The position numbers were made by a program, and so were the translations under genes. Positions 26,351 through 36,933 of a DNA stretch of 64,000 nucleotides are shown here, piece by piece. The stretch's first letter is position 1. Each line of letters opens with the position of its first letter. Source of the stretch: Apteryx mantelli (lineage: Eukaryota > Chordata > Aves > Apterygiformes > Apterygidae). The notes beneath the pieces are model-generated. The model made no database searches and had not been told where the DNA came from. It saw only the letters and a program-made list of their open reading frames with translations. The DNA is taken from the NCBI RefSeq assembly GCF_036417845.1, contig NC_089978.1, positions 124,960,183 to 125,024,182 on the forward strand, in the 5' to 3' direction.

Positions 26351-26556
26351 TGGTATTTTTCTCAAGGTGTCTTGGTATTTTTCTCAAGGTGTCTTGGTAT
26401 TTTTCTCAAGGTGTCTTGGTATTTTTCTCAAGGTGTCTTGGTATTTTTCTCAAGGTGTCTTGGTATTTTTCTCAAGGTGTCTTGGTATTTTTCTCAAGGT
26501 GTCTTGGTATTTTTCTCAAGGTGTCTTGGTATTTTTCTCAAGGTGTCTTGGTATTT
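26351..26556. repeat. 22-bp minisatellite, nine perfect copies plus a partial
   Basis: The unit starts TGGTATTTTTCTC and ends AAGGTGTCT (22 bp). Nine consecutive copies from 26351 to 26548 are identical at every base, followed by eight bases of a tenth copy. The unit has no stop codon in any + strand frame, and 22 is not a multiple of 3, so all three + frames stay open through the array and encode the same 22-residue periodic peptide. That explains the overlapping open frames at 26232-26595, and I do not regard them as genes. Perfect identity indicates recent expansion or homogenisation. Confidence 0.97.
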
Positions 26557-27039
26557 CTGAACTACATGTTCTATAAAAACAACAAAGGATGGTGAGGGCA
26601 GCTGGGGCTCTATAGAGAACAGGAGATGGGAACGTGGGCACTAATATAGGGGACATAGAACTATGCAAGCCTTATCTATCTGTATCACTAGGTGAAACAT
26701 GAGAACAGGAAAAATATCTGGGGGTCAATGAGAGAGGGATATGACTTTTTTGACTAAGGAGCAAAATTTCATAACACTTCATCAGTCTTCTACCTTTTCA
26801 TGCTGAAATTCATCACTAGATCAAAGTGAGTGCCTTGCTTCTAACACATGACATGTCTCTTTTAACATGTAAATGAGAAAAATGTGTGAATTTCAGCATA
26901 TCTAAAGAAAGGGTTGTGAGTGGCTAGGAGGATGCGTTTAGTCTAACCATTTAAAAATAGACTTTGAAATAATTCAATAATGAGTAACAAGCTTAGTTTC
27001 TGATTCTCTGATTATTTGAAAAGAAATGACTCTTACTAA

Positions 27040-27070
27040 GTGTGTGTGTGTGCATGTGTGTGTGTGCATG
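27040..27070. repeat. (GT)n microsatellite, interrupted
   Basis: GT dinucleotides interrupted by GCATG. Confidence 0.9.
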
Positions 27071-27923
27071 CACGCTGCATAGACACAGTTAAGGTTTAGA
27101 GGGTTTTTGGTTTGGTTTGGTTTTTTGTTTTTTGGCAACTTGCCTCGCTGTGTGCTGAGAAGGACCTTGGGACTTTCTTTCTGTTCAGATTTTTTTTAGT
27201 ATGCTCCTCATTTCTCCAGGCTTACTAAACACCAGTTTTTGGTGATGCTTTGGCCAGTGAGACCCTACCTATATCCTCCCTTCTGCTCTCCCCAGCCAAA
27301 TCTGAAGACACAGGCAAAGCGATGCTCTCACCCACCTCAGGTATACTAGCCAGGCAAAAATCTCCTTTCCTACTCTCCCTCTGTAGTAAGTAAGTTAGTG
27401 CGCTTATTGTCTGGCAGAGTAAGTGCCAGAGTGAGGGAAGGCTGAAGTCAGCCTTGTTCAGCACTGGACTAAATTGATTTATGCCAGCTTGAGGATCTTT
27501 CCCTTTCCTAGAAGGGAGAGGGAGACCTTCAGGGGATCTAGTTCTATAAACTAGAAAAAGTTACGCACCTCCCGTGTTCCCTCTGCCTTCACAGGTTGGG
27601 CTATTCTGCCTGGAGCAGAAGTCTGTTTGCAAAGCTGTATTGGGCAATTCTTGGAAACACGGACACCTGGATGAAGACGCATTTTTGTCAAAAGAAAAGC
27701 CAGAAAACATTTGCACAGATGTGGCTGACACAGGAGGTCATGATCTCATTTCATATGTCCACTGCTAATCTTAGCCGAGATAATTAAGTACATATGGCTG
27801 TTTTAAATGTGAAGTCAACAGGAAAGTATCCAGCTACATGTGGTAGTTCAAGTAAATCAGATTTAGCTGCAACAGCCAGCAGCTGAGGATATTAGGTATT
27901 AAATGTTCCCTGAAGAAATTTAT

Positions 27924-27947
27924 CCCCCCCCCCCCCAAAAAAAAAAA
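27924..27947. repeat. C13 followed by A11 homopolymers
   Basis: Thirteen C followed directly by eleven A. Such junctions are prone to sequencing and length errors. Confidence 0.9.
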
Positions 27948-28909
27948 GGAAAACAACAAATTTACATATATTCATTCTTTGTCTGTCTCTATGGCTGATA
28001 CAAATATGGGCAGAACCTGTGTTAATATCTCATAATGTTCAACTAATAATCCAAATATAATTTAGAGTTACTTGTTTGTTTTTATATATATTTCAAAACA
28101 TGACAGAATGAAAATTCTCTGTCCAGGAAAAGATGCAAGATATTGCCTAAATATCAGTATTGCTGGGTTTCTGTTGGCAAGTCATGGCTAATATACAGAG
28201 GATCAGGGGTGGATAGTTGCTTTACTGATAGCCAATCTGTTAAGAACTTAATCACCAGTTAAGGAACTGAACATCTGCTAGTAATTGAAGTGTAGTAGAC
28301 ATAGTTGTGTTAAAATCCTAGAATGCAGGCCATCCTGGAGACCTCAAAATTATCCTGATGCTTTGCCTTTTCTTGCATTGACCCTAACCACTTCAGGAGG
28401 CCTCACCTATTGCCACCATTACCACATTTCTGTGCTGGTGTTTTAGTAGTGGCTCATAGCCATTATAGTGTACCTATGGTTTTGAGATTGCTGCTTCTGG
28501 GGGCTTACGCAGTTGTCTGCTTGGCAAGCCTGTGAGATAGTCTTGCACAACGCTGCATTTGCACCATGTAGACAAACCTGTTGGTTTGTTCCAAGCTCAG
28601 TGGCCAGTTTCCTGTAAAACTATGAACAGACACCAGCAACTGTCCTAATTCCTCAGCTCTAAGCCAGAAGTCCAGGTGTTCTCACCCTCCCTGTTGTCTT
28701 GTTCTTCATCAGTTTGTGAGCAGGGACTTTTCCTTCCCGTGTGCAATAAACTGAGCTTGAACTCTAGAGTTGTGTCCTATACCAGAGTTGAACAGGACCC
28801 CTAAGATTCATTGATTGCTACAGGTTTCCTACCAGGCCCCAGGTGTGAAATGAACTTTTGGAAGGTTTCTCATGCTAAGCAGGCAGGCAGCACAATGTTG
28901 TCATACTTT

Positions 28910-29075
28910 TCTCCGACTGGCTGCTGATGCTTTCCAGGTCCTGCCCCTCCGGTTGGAGAGAAGGCCCGGACAACCCCATGGAGCCCTCCTAGACCTACGG
29001 GACTGCTGATGTCAGCCAGACCCTGCGTACGCACATTGGTCGGATTAGAGTCAGCGACAGCAAGAGCGCTAAGTA
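28910..29075. other. CpG-rich block downstream of ALCAM
   Basis: About nine CpG dinucleotides occur within about 165 bp, far above the surrounding sequence (for example CTCCGACTGG, GCCCGGACAACC, CTGCGTACGCAC, GAGCGCT). On the + strand it is framed by an acceptor-like TTTCCAG (28931-28937) and a donor-like TAAGTAAGT (29070-29078), which would define a 135-bp exon at 28938-29072. It has no convincing protein frame. It could be a non-coding exon, an unmethylated regulatory element or part of an old insertion. Confidence 0.3.
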
Positions 29076-29149
29076 AGTGCCCTCCTTCATGCTCATGCAT
29101 GTTCTTTTAAACTGAGATTTCAGACAAGCAAGTGAAGACATACTTCAGT

Positions 29150-29155
29150 TTTATT
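29150..29155 (-). terminator. ALCAM: Candidate distal ALCAM polyadenylation signal
   Basis: AATAAA on the minus strand is followed by G/T-rich sequence in the transcript sense (GTATGTCTTCACTTGCTTGT), which suits a downstream element. Confidence 0.4.
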
Positions 29156-29650
29156 GTTGTTTAGGCATGGATAGAAACATTAATTCTTTTGCACTCTTGG
29201 TTCTTGAAACGTGCCTGTAGTGAACTTTGAGCAGTGAAAAACCTGGCTCCTAGGACTGACAATTTAAAGTGCATGGGACATCTAGTAGAATCCCATTAAG
29301 GTGAGGTGGTTTTATTCCTTTTTCATAGTTGTGGAAGTTGAAGGAATTTTCTTCTTCTCCTCTCCCCCCACATTCCCCAGACAGTGGTACATAAATTTTC
29401 AACCCTTTCCTATGCTTTTCCTTATGATCATTGGAAGTTTCTTCTCTGTATTTGAGAATTGTTTGTAGTGTTATAAACAAAGACAGTTGATTTTCGTATA
29501 CTCCATCACAGCATTCTACCAATTCTACCACAACTTTTCCTTTTTAGAGTAATTCCCACTGCATTTTTTAAAAATGTGTATCACTTGGCAGTGTTCTCGC
29601 ACCAAAAGAAAGATATATTTGTATATAAAGTAACTTTTGTGTGTTCACGT

Positions 29651-29656
29651 TTTATT
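29651..29656 (-). terminator. ALCAM: Candidate proximal ALCAM polyadenylation signal
   Basis: AATAAA on the minus strand about 1.8 kb into exon 16. Its downstream G/T content is weaker than that of the distal candidate. Confidence 0.35.
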
Positions 29657-30084
29657 TTGGAAAAACAGGTGTTTAAAAATTTTAGAATTTTTTTAACAAA
29701 ATTCTAAAAAAAATCACAATATTTACAGAGATAACATAATGGCTTAGCCATGCAAAACAAATTACTTTGGTTTTTTTCCCCCATTTTACTTTGGTTTAAA
29801 TATTGGCCAAGATTATAATTTTTATGCCAAATAAAACAGTAACAAATCAAAGTTTAGAGGCAATATAACAGGATTTCCCCTCTAATATTTTATACAGCAT
29901 AGAGTTTATAGGACATCTTATGTATTTAATCCATGCCAATGCACTACAGGAAGCTTTTATTAAGACATCAGTCACTACTGCCCAGACATTTAACATTTTA
30001 CAAATTTACAAGTAACAGTGTTTTCTTCTCCCTAAATAATGCAAAAGTGGCAAAATACATTTCCTAACGTCCATCATCTTTGTC

Positions 30085-30113
30085 TTTTATTTATTTATTT
30101 ATTTATTTATTTC
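30085..30113. repeat. (TTTA)n microsatellite in ALCAM 3' UTR
   Basis: About seven TTTA units. In the ALCAM transcript this reads as repeated AAAT and so contains several overlapping AATAAA hexamers. Confidence 0.9.
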
Positions 30114-30859
30114 TGTCTACCAGTCTATAAAAACTTACTTTTTCCCTGGATATCTGTAAATGGAAACCTGATGTTCTGCTTACTCTACTGTTTCTCTCCA
30201 TCAAAACTGCTTGCTACTTTCTTCCAGAAACTAACCTTCTGTGTAACATGAAACTTTTCCCTCCCAAGTACGATTTTCTATCGGCCATTTACCCTAAAAT
30301 GTTTTCTTATCAGTACCATTCTAAAAATTTCCTCAAGCATAAAACATGTTTATAAAGTTACAAACTTGAATGTAACTAAAGATACATAGACATTTCATAG
30401 TTACAATTATATGTACTGTTTGATAAATTAGGTACCAGTTAAAAACACTAAAATTATCTCAAGGTGCATTCAGTATCTGTAGCGTAGTTAACAAAAACAC
30501 ACAAAAAAAATATATATTCTATTTCTGGGGAAAAAAATGCAGCTTTGATATGACCACTTTTTTTAAAAGGTCTCCAATTCTGACTGATATCTTTTTGAAA
30601 GGAAGAGAAGGTACAGTACTTTAAGGCAGCAGATAACAAAGGAATCAAAACCAATCCAGAATTCCAGTTTCTTATCTTAATTCTAACACAAAAGAGAACT
30701 GATAACATATCAATAAAATGTGTGTCTTCCTCTAGAAGAAAAGGATTATTAGCCACCATCTGTATGTAGGCTAGGAATTTTTCGTTACATTCCTCGTTCA
30801 ATACCCAGCCTTCTCTGCGGAAACTCTTTATTCCCTTTCTGGCTGTTAAGCCTTGCTTG

Positions 30860-30877
30860 TTTTTTTTTTTTTTTTTT
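30860..30877. repeat. Poly(T)18 (A18 in ALCAM transcript)
   Basis: Eighteen T on the + strand within ALCAM exon 16. On the transcript it follows directly after an AATAAA-containing stretch. Confidence 0.9.
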
Positions 30878-31428
30878 ATTTTTCACTTTCATTAACAATT
30901 TATTTTTGTCACAGCTGTCACCCTTTCTCTTTACTGAGATTTCAAAGAATAAGAAAAGAGCTTGATATTTTCCTTTAAGACAATCTTACACTTTAGGTAC
31001 TTGCTACAAAGCAGAGGCTTCACTGATAACAATCAGAATTAGACATGTACCTGCTCAAAGGGTGTCATAAAAAAAATTGAAATAAAAACATTACACTATA
31101 CATCAGATTAACAGCAACTCCCAGAACAAAGCCTTACAGTGTATAAAAATAGCTACGTAAAAAATTTACATAAAGGCAAACAAAAAGAAATCTTCAGTGC
31201 AGACATTTACAAAAAAATATTTCAAACAGAACACAACATGGTGACCTATTATCATGGCTGTTGCCAAAATTAGTTGTATTTTTTTTAACTTGAGATAATT
31301 GTGTCTAAAATCCTTTGAAAACTTGATAGTATGGTCTGTTTAATACTTGAACCATGAATAGCTGTCACTTCTTTGTATAGGTTTAAATACAATCCACGTT
31401 CATGCTTCAATTGGTCTATACGTATTCT

Positions 31429-33397
31429 CTGAAAATATGAAAGATAAAGCCAGTTAATCATCTTTAGTTTTAAATGTTAACTAACATAACTGCTAACTAT
31501 CTAATCCCTAAATAAACAGCCACATTAATAGTATTTTCATCTGCCATTTAATGATGAGAACACTGTCTTACATGATGAGAATAGCTGCTGCAACATTGTT
31601 ACTGGTAAATCAAGGAAGTTCATCAGGTAAGTAATGCATTTATGGATAACCTTTCATTTATGTAGAACTACTGAGCTGAAAAAAATCAAAAATTTCTAAC
31701 AAAGGACTGTGCTGAAGGCCGAGGATGCTATTTGAACTGCTATGTTCAATAAATATGTTCAATAAATACCCTCAAGTTAATTTCACCTCAGTACTGCGAT
31801 GTTGTAGAAGGTATGAGGTCCAGGCAAAAAAGATACAAAAGAGCCCCTACCAAAGATAGTACAGAAATTTCCCATAGAACTGCAGTGAAAACCCTGGATT
31901 TGTGCATTGCAACTTTTTCAAAATTCACCTATGTCCTGCTTTACATTATTCACAGGGCATAATTTTGGTCTCCCAATTTCCTCTCTCCAACTAGCAAAAC
32001 TTTTGTTAGCAAAGTCCATACAGCAATGTTACATCTCTTTACATAGTAAGTAATCATTCTACCTAGTGAGTTCTGAATAATTAGTGTAAAAATAACCATT
32101 TGTAGTTTAAAACTACAGACAATATTTACATGTTTAAATTATCAACAAGCAGTGCTGTCAGGTGTTTTATTTAAATTTGAAACATTTTTATAGAAATATG
32201 AAACCTGTGTTTATTCCACTATATACTTGGAAACTTTGAGACCCAAAGTAGGTATCCAATGCTATTAGCTTAAGATCATTAGTTATTAATGGGACACTGA
32301 AAATCAGGATCATTTATGGTTTTCCTGTTGAGGAACTCTCAACGCAGTACTGCAGAACACTAACCAGTCCTTTAATTAAAAAAAAAAAAAAAAAAGTTTA
32401 ACTCAAGAAAGCTCACTGTGGGTTGTTAACTGGATTCCACAGTCTTGTGCTACCACAGTGCTAGTTTCAAATGGGCTCCACTGTTCAGAAGGAGGGTGTA
32501 AGGCCCTCCTTTGGGTACGAAGGGGAGAGATGCAGCAGTGGCGTAGAGATCTGCAAACACTGGGTGGTGCTGTTGGCGTTTCGTAGTGCCCCTCTGTCCC
32601 ATAGGGAACTTCTGGGTCTGCCTGTCGAGTTTAATTTATACAGATCCCAGTTTGGGAGATTTTCACACCTGCTGCATTGTTGCTAACTTAATATACAATG
32701 TCTATTTCCAGGATAAAATGGATAATACTATCAGCATTTGAAATCTTGAATAAAAGAAAAGTTTTGTTCTAAGAAAAGTTTCATGCCTCTTGCAGTGATG
32801 ATGAATAAAGCTGGCCAAAGACTTAGAAACTATTGTTTTCAATAAGGGAGGCTCTTGTGAACAATTTGAAGTCATACCTTAAGAGCTTCTAAACAATACC
32901 TAAGCATACTTTTTACACACATGCACACACGCATACTACAAAAGGTATAATATACAAGTTGGTATTTTCATTTTCATGAGGGCTTGAATTAAAAGAAAGC
33001 CAAATACTAACTTATATCTAAATGTCAGGCTTCTTTAATATGTCCATAGGCTGATATAAATTCTTAGCTGGCCAGGGACTTTAGTCTGCCTGTCCTAATA
33101 CTAGAAGACTCAAAATCCGCCCCATTGCCCAGCACTCTGGAGGAAGTAACAGACTCCAAGCTACCGCTGTGATTGCTGGACTAGGTGGCAACCAGGTAGG
33201 ACTCCGGTGCTGGGAAGGCATGCGGCGAATCTGGCATCATCTTGCTTGAGGAGTGTGGCTCTTTTACTCCCTGAAATGTCCTTTTGCAGGGCAGAGTGCA
33301 TGGACAGAACAGGACAGAGAAAACCAGATCCAGTTCTCTTCCACAGAGAGAAATGGTTGACAAACAGATGTTAAATGCTGCAGTATGCGACACCTAC
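31429..33397 (-). other. ALCAM: ALCAM intron 15
   Basis: 1969 bp between the donor GT after 33398 and the acceptor before 31428. It contains an 18-base A run (32378-32395) and no other gene. It separates the stop-codon exon from the UTR-only exon. Confidence 0.85.
32378..32395. repeat. Poly(A) run
   Basis: Eighteen consecutive A inside ALCAM intron 15. Confidence 0.9.
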
Positions 33398-33426
33398 CTG
33401 GAATGATGACTGACACATTTTCTCTC
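33398..33426 (-). other. ALCAM: ALCAM exon 15, 3' UTR part
   Basis: Twenty-nine transcribed bases after the TAA. The exon ends CCAG before the donor GTAGGT. A short UTR piece here, followed by an intron, matches my recollection of the human gene. Confidence 0.85.
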
Positions 33427-33514
33427 TTAAGCTTCAGATTTATGATTGTTTTCTTCTAGTTTTTTATTTTCTTCTATATTTCCAAGATCTTTGTCTACAT
33501 GTTTTGATGCTGTC
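33427..33514 (-). CDS. ALCAM: ALCAM exon 15: cytoplasmic tail and stop
   Basis: The exon starts after acceptor AG with one base completing a lysine codon, then encodes 28 residues: TASKHVDKDLGNIEENKK followed by LEENNHKSEA, then TAA at 33427-33429. This is the short ALCAM tail. In the human protein the membrane-proximal basic residues link to ezrin-type adaptors, and the C-terminal KTEA is a PDZ-type ligand reported to bind syntenin. Here it is KSEA, which keeps the EA end. Phase agrees with exon 14. Confidence 0.97.
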
Positions 33515-35594
33515 CTATAATGAAAAGTTAAGGTCATTTTTGCATGTCTACAGCATTTTGTTCTATATTCACATTAATGACAGTGTCTCTTCCCCTCTCA
33601 GTAAAACAGAAAATTGTTACATTTCTCTTCTGAGCAGAGCAATAGGCTTGCATATGTCTGTAAATAGACCAAAAGCACCAATTTCCCCACTGGAGTTAGT
33701 ACTGCAAGAAGTATTGCAGCAGGCCTGTGTATATGCATCATTTGCCTTACTGAAGAATTCAAAATTATTCTGACCTAGCTGGTAGCGAACATTTAGTAAG
33801 GTTAAACCAGTTGTGCAGATCCGTGTTTCTTGACAAATTAATTGTGTAGCTTGTTTCAATAAACGAGAGTTTGCTTTAAGGCATACTAAAATGTAGAAAT
33901 GTGGCTAAGAGATCTTTATCAACACAGCGATCTTTTGTGTACTTGTAGTAACTGACTTTCAGAGCCCGTGCCAAAGAGAAGCTCTTTTAACTGTGAAGAA
34001 ATTAATGAAAATTCAGGCAACACTGAAAAAAACACTGTCTTCTAGATCTGTGCTACTATGACTGACAATCTTTGGGTAAAGAAGAAATTGTGTAAATGTC
34101 TGAGGGGGAGAAAAGAAGTATGCCTTATTCAAAATAGCAGGTTGTCTTTAATACGAATAGTGGAGATGAATTAATGAGTTAAGCGCTTAGTTTAGCTTAG
34201 CACAATAAAACCAATAAGCTGTTCCTTTAATGTGTGAGAAGACTCACTGTCTGCCAAGGTGAAAGATTCCTGCAGCGTGGTGATAACATTTTAAAGGCCA
34301 CAATTTTTAAAATGTAAATGAACAAATGTGTTTGAGTGGGACAAAGTAAATCCCTTGTGTCAAAGCAGCTTATCCTATATGCATTTTCTCTGTATATAAT
34401 TTGCTTCCCCTACAGAAACAGTAATGTCTGTTGTGACCGATTAATGCATATGCTCACCCTTGCTTCAGGGTAAAGGTCCATAGTGACACTGACTTGCAAA
34501 ATACAATGAAGACACAGGTTAGCAAGATCGTGTGACATGTCACGCTGACACCATGCAGGTATGTACAAAACCACTGATTTGAATTTCTGCTAGTGGAGTG
34601 TTTCTCTGTGCGTCCTCCATCTGAGCAAAGGCTGCTAAGCAGTGGCTAAAAGCACTATGTGTGGCCTGAGTTCAAGTAGCCTTGAAAAGTACTGTTAAGA
34701 GAGTACAGTTCAGTCCTCAACTCGGAGCAGCTTGAGTGGATGCAAATGCACCTCATTCTCAACAGTGCTGGGGGTGCTACTGCAGTGCCAGCTCTCCAGC
34801 ATGGGCAGCAGCGTGTGACAGGGCGTGCGAGGAGAGCATGGCGTTCTGGGACTGAGAGACCATGGACTATACAGAGCAAGACCACATTAAAAAACATTCT
34901 GGTTTTAGAGCAGGTTACTTCCTAAGTGGTTCGATGTTTTAATGCTTCAAAGTTGCATATGACTTTCCCTGCTGTTTCTAGACTGCCTCCGTTACACTTG
35001 TGTAGCTGATAAGAAGGCTTCTGTGAAGAACCAATTCTGTTGAAAACCCAGTTACTACAAAGACCCAAGCTTCTGCTTATCTGACAAAAGTAATTTTAAA
35101 AATACTGCAATTAGGTCACAAAGTAACTTGTCCTACAGTGGTAAATTTCTATTGTGCAGTAACTTTCTACTTTCTTCTGCTATCTCAAAACCTGAAAGAC
35201 TGAATCTGCACAGAAGAAAAGGATGCAAGATACAACAAAGAAGAAAATCCAGTGCTTTGGTGGAGCCTGAGTTTCTTCTGTGATCCTAAATAACCTTTTA
35301 CAAAGTTCTTTAATTCCTAGTTTAAAAAAACCAAACATTTAAAAATTAAAAACCAAATGTGTTTGCTTTAGATAGATAGTGCAAAGAATTTGGCCTGCCA
35401 TTTGAATGACAAGTCTCTTCTATAAACAAGCCTTACAAAATTGGAGACAGCAGGGAAAGAGATGATATTCTCAAAGGATCTGGACTCGGGAAATTCCCTG
35501 AGTTGCAATAAGCTGGAGGTTAGAAAGCTGTGTCATATGTGCCTGCCCTATTCTTACACTGCCTTATGTATCCACTTATGTCGGCCCCTGGAGA

Positions 35595-35645
35595 GAAGGG
35601 AGTGGGCTAGACTATTGGTATGGCTCAGTATGACCCCTTTACTTT
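35595..35645 (+). mobile_element. Possible CR1/L3-type LINE scrap
   Basis: The words GGGCTAGAC, ATTGGTATGGCTCAGTATG and CCCCTTTA resemble the CR1-type 3' motif also seen at 10245-10320. It is very short and diverged. Confidence 0.35.
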
Positions 35646-36892
35646 TTTACCTCTTATAGCAGGAGTTTTACAGTGACTGAAGTAAACTGAATCTTATGTG
35701 AGCTGATATTTAATAACTGAAGGAATTGTAACTAGCATTACTGTTTTTTGATTAAGTTAAAATTGTTCAATGATTAAAAAGGGGAGGTCTTGTAATCATA
35801 TCAGGTTTTATTTTTAAACTATTTTAGTTCTTCCTTCCCCTCACTAAGTATTACCTATATTTTCCTTAAACCAAAATGGATAAAAATGGAGATTTAAAAG
35901 GCAGTGCTCTGACTTGGAAGGAGAGAGGATAGGATATTCAGAACTCTTATGGAGGCTGGTATATGCCACTTGCGTGAAATGAGTGCCACAGAAGCTTTGC
36001 ATGTCCAAAAATCAGACAGCTGTAGATCCTCAGTGCCTGAGACTGAGATGCAGCAGTTTAATTCTGCTGGTTTAGTGATCTGGCTGACCTTTTTTTATTT
36101 TGTTCCCCCATTACTGATACCTAGGCAGACTCACCACCTCAGCCCAAGCAACACTCCTGCCCTTTTTTGTGCTAGCTAAACGGCATTATTAAGAGACAGA
36201 CGAGTTCTTTCCACTGAGAGCTGCAGCAGTGTGAGCCACAGGCAGTGCTGCACCAGCAAGAGGCACAGGCAACCCTGGCATAGCACCAGTCCTCAGAGCT
36301 CAGTAGATGTGGCCTGGGTTTGTAACACAGGAATGGCTCAAAACATTGTTTCTATCACTTCAGGTGTCTTTGAGGCACTGGACAAATGGTCCTCAAGCAG
36401 CTTAACCTTTGACAATGGTCTTTCCCCACTTTTTGGTTAGTGCACTCACTACTGTAGACTTGCTGCATTTGCAACTCAAGAGAGACTTCCTGATGGTATC
36501 TGTTCAGTTGGGCAATTCAGCGTGAATACACTTAAATATTCCAGAGGATTTTCTGAAAAGGGCAGAACAACCTAGTTTGGCCAAGTTATCTCACACCCAT
36601 TAAAATTACCTATACTTCAAGAAACAAAGCCCACCCCTTAGCATGCTTTGGCCATAGTTTTGTGAAGAGTGAGAATTTGGTTATATCAATATAGGTTTAT
36701 TTATTACGTCTCTCAACTGTTCTTTTTAATTCATTTGTAAAACACAGATCATTCTGAGCTCTTGCTATAATTATGGCTGATATTTTACGTTTCCCTATGC
36801 TTGCTCTTCAGGAAAAAACTATCCTCAGGGAATTGTAATCAAAATCTCTCTAAGTAGTACTAAAAGGAAGTTTTTAATTTATTTCCTTTGAA

Positions 36893-36933
36893 GTGTGTGT
36901 GTGTGTGTGTGTGTGCACGCATGTGTGTGTGTT
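36893..36933. repeat. (GT)n microsatellite, interrupted
   Basis: About 20 GT dinucleotides interrupted by GCACGCAT, within ALCAM intron 14. Confidence 0.92.

Larger units (their letters stand above)
26557..29124. other. Intergenic, between minisatellite and ALCAM 3' end
   Basis: Contains a GT-rich microsatellite (27040-27070), an adjacent C13/A11 run (27924-27947), a stretch with a + strand AATAAA at 28745-28750, and a CpG-rich block at about 28910-29075. No intact gene is recognised. Confidence 0.6.
29125..31428 (-). other. ALCAM: ALCAM exon 16 (3' UTR only)
   Basis: The acceptor TTTTCAG lies at 31429-31435 on the minus strand, so the exon begins at 31428. Its first few hundred bases closely follow the human ALCAM 3' UTR as I remember it: GACCAATTGAAGCATGAACG, TTCATGGTTCAAGTATTAA, CAGCCATGATAATAGGTCA and TAAATGTCTGCACTGA all occur in order. 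The distal end is inferred. AATAAA (minus) at 29150-29155 would end it near 29125-29135, while the one at 29651-29656 would end it near 29630. An 18-base A run in the transcript (30860-30877) and a TTTA tetranucleotide repeat lie inside. Confidence 0.8.

Noticed and set aside
26232-26595. Overlapping open frames through the minisatellite
   Set aside because: They arise from a stop-free 22-bp repeat and all encode the same periodic peptide. There is no evidence of a gene.
27574-27768. Open frame after an acceptor-like CACAG on the + strand
   Set aside because: A single short frame without a partner exon, domain or homology that I recognise.
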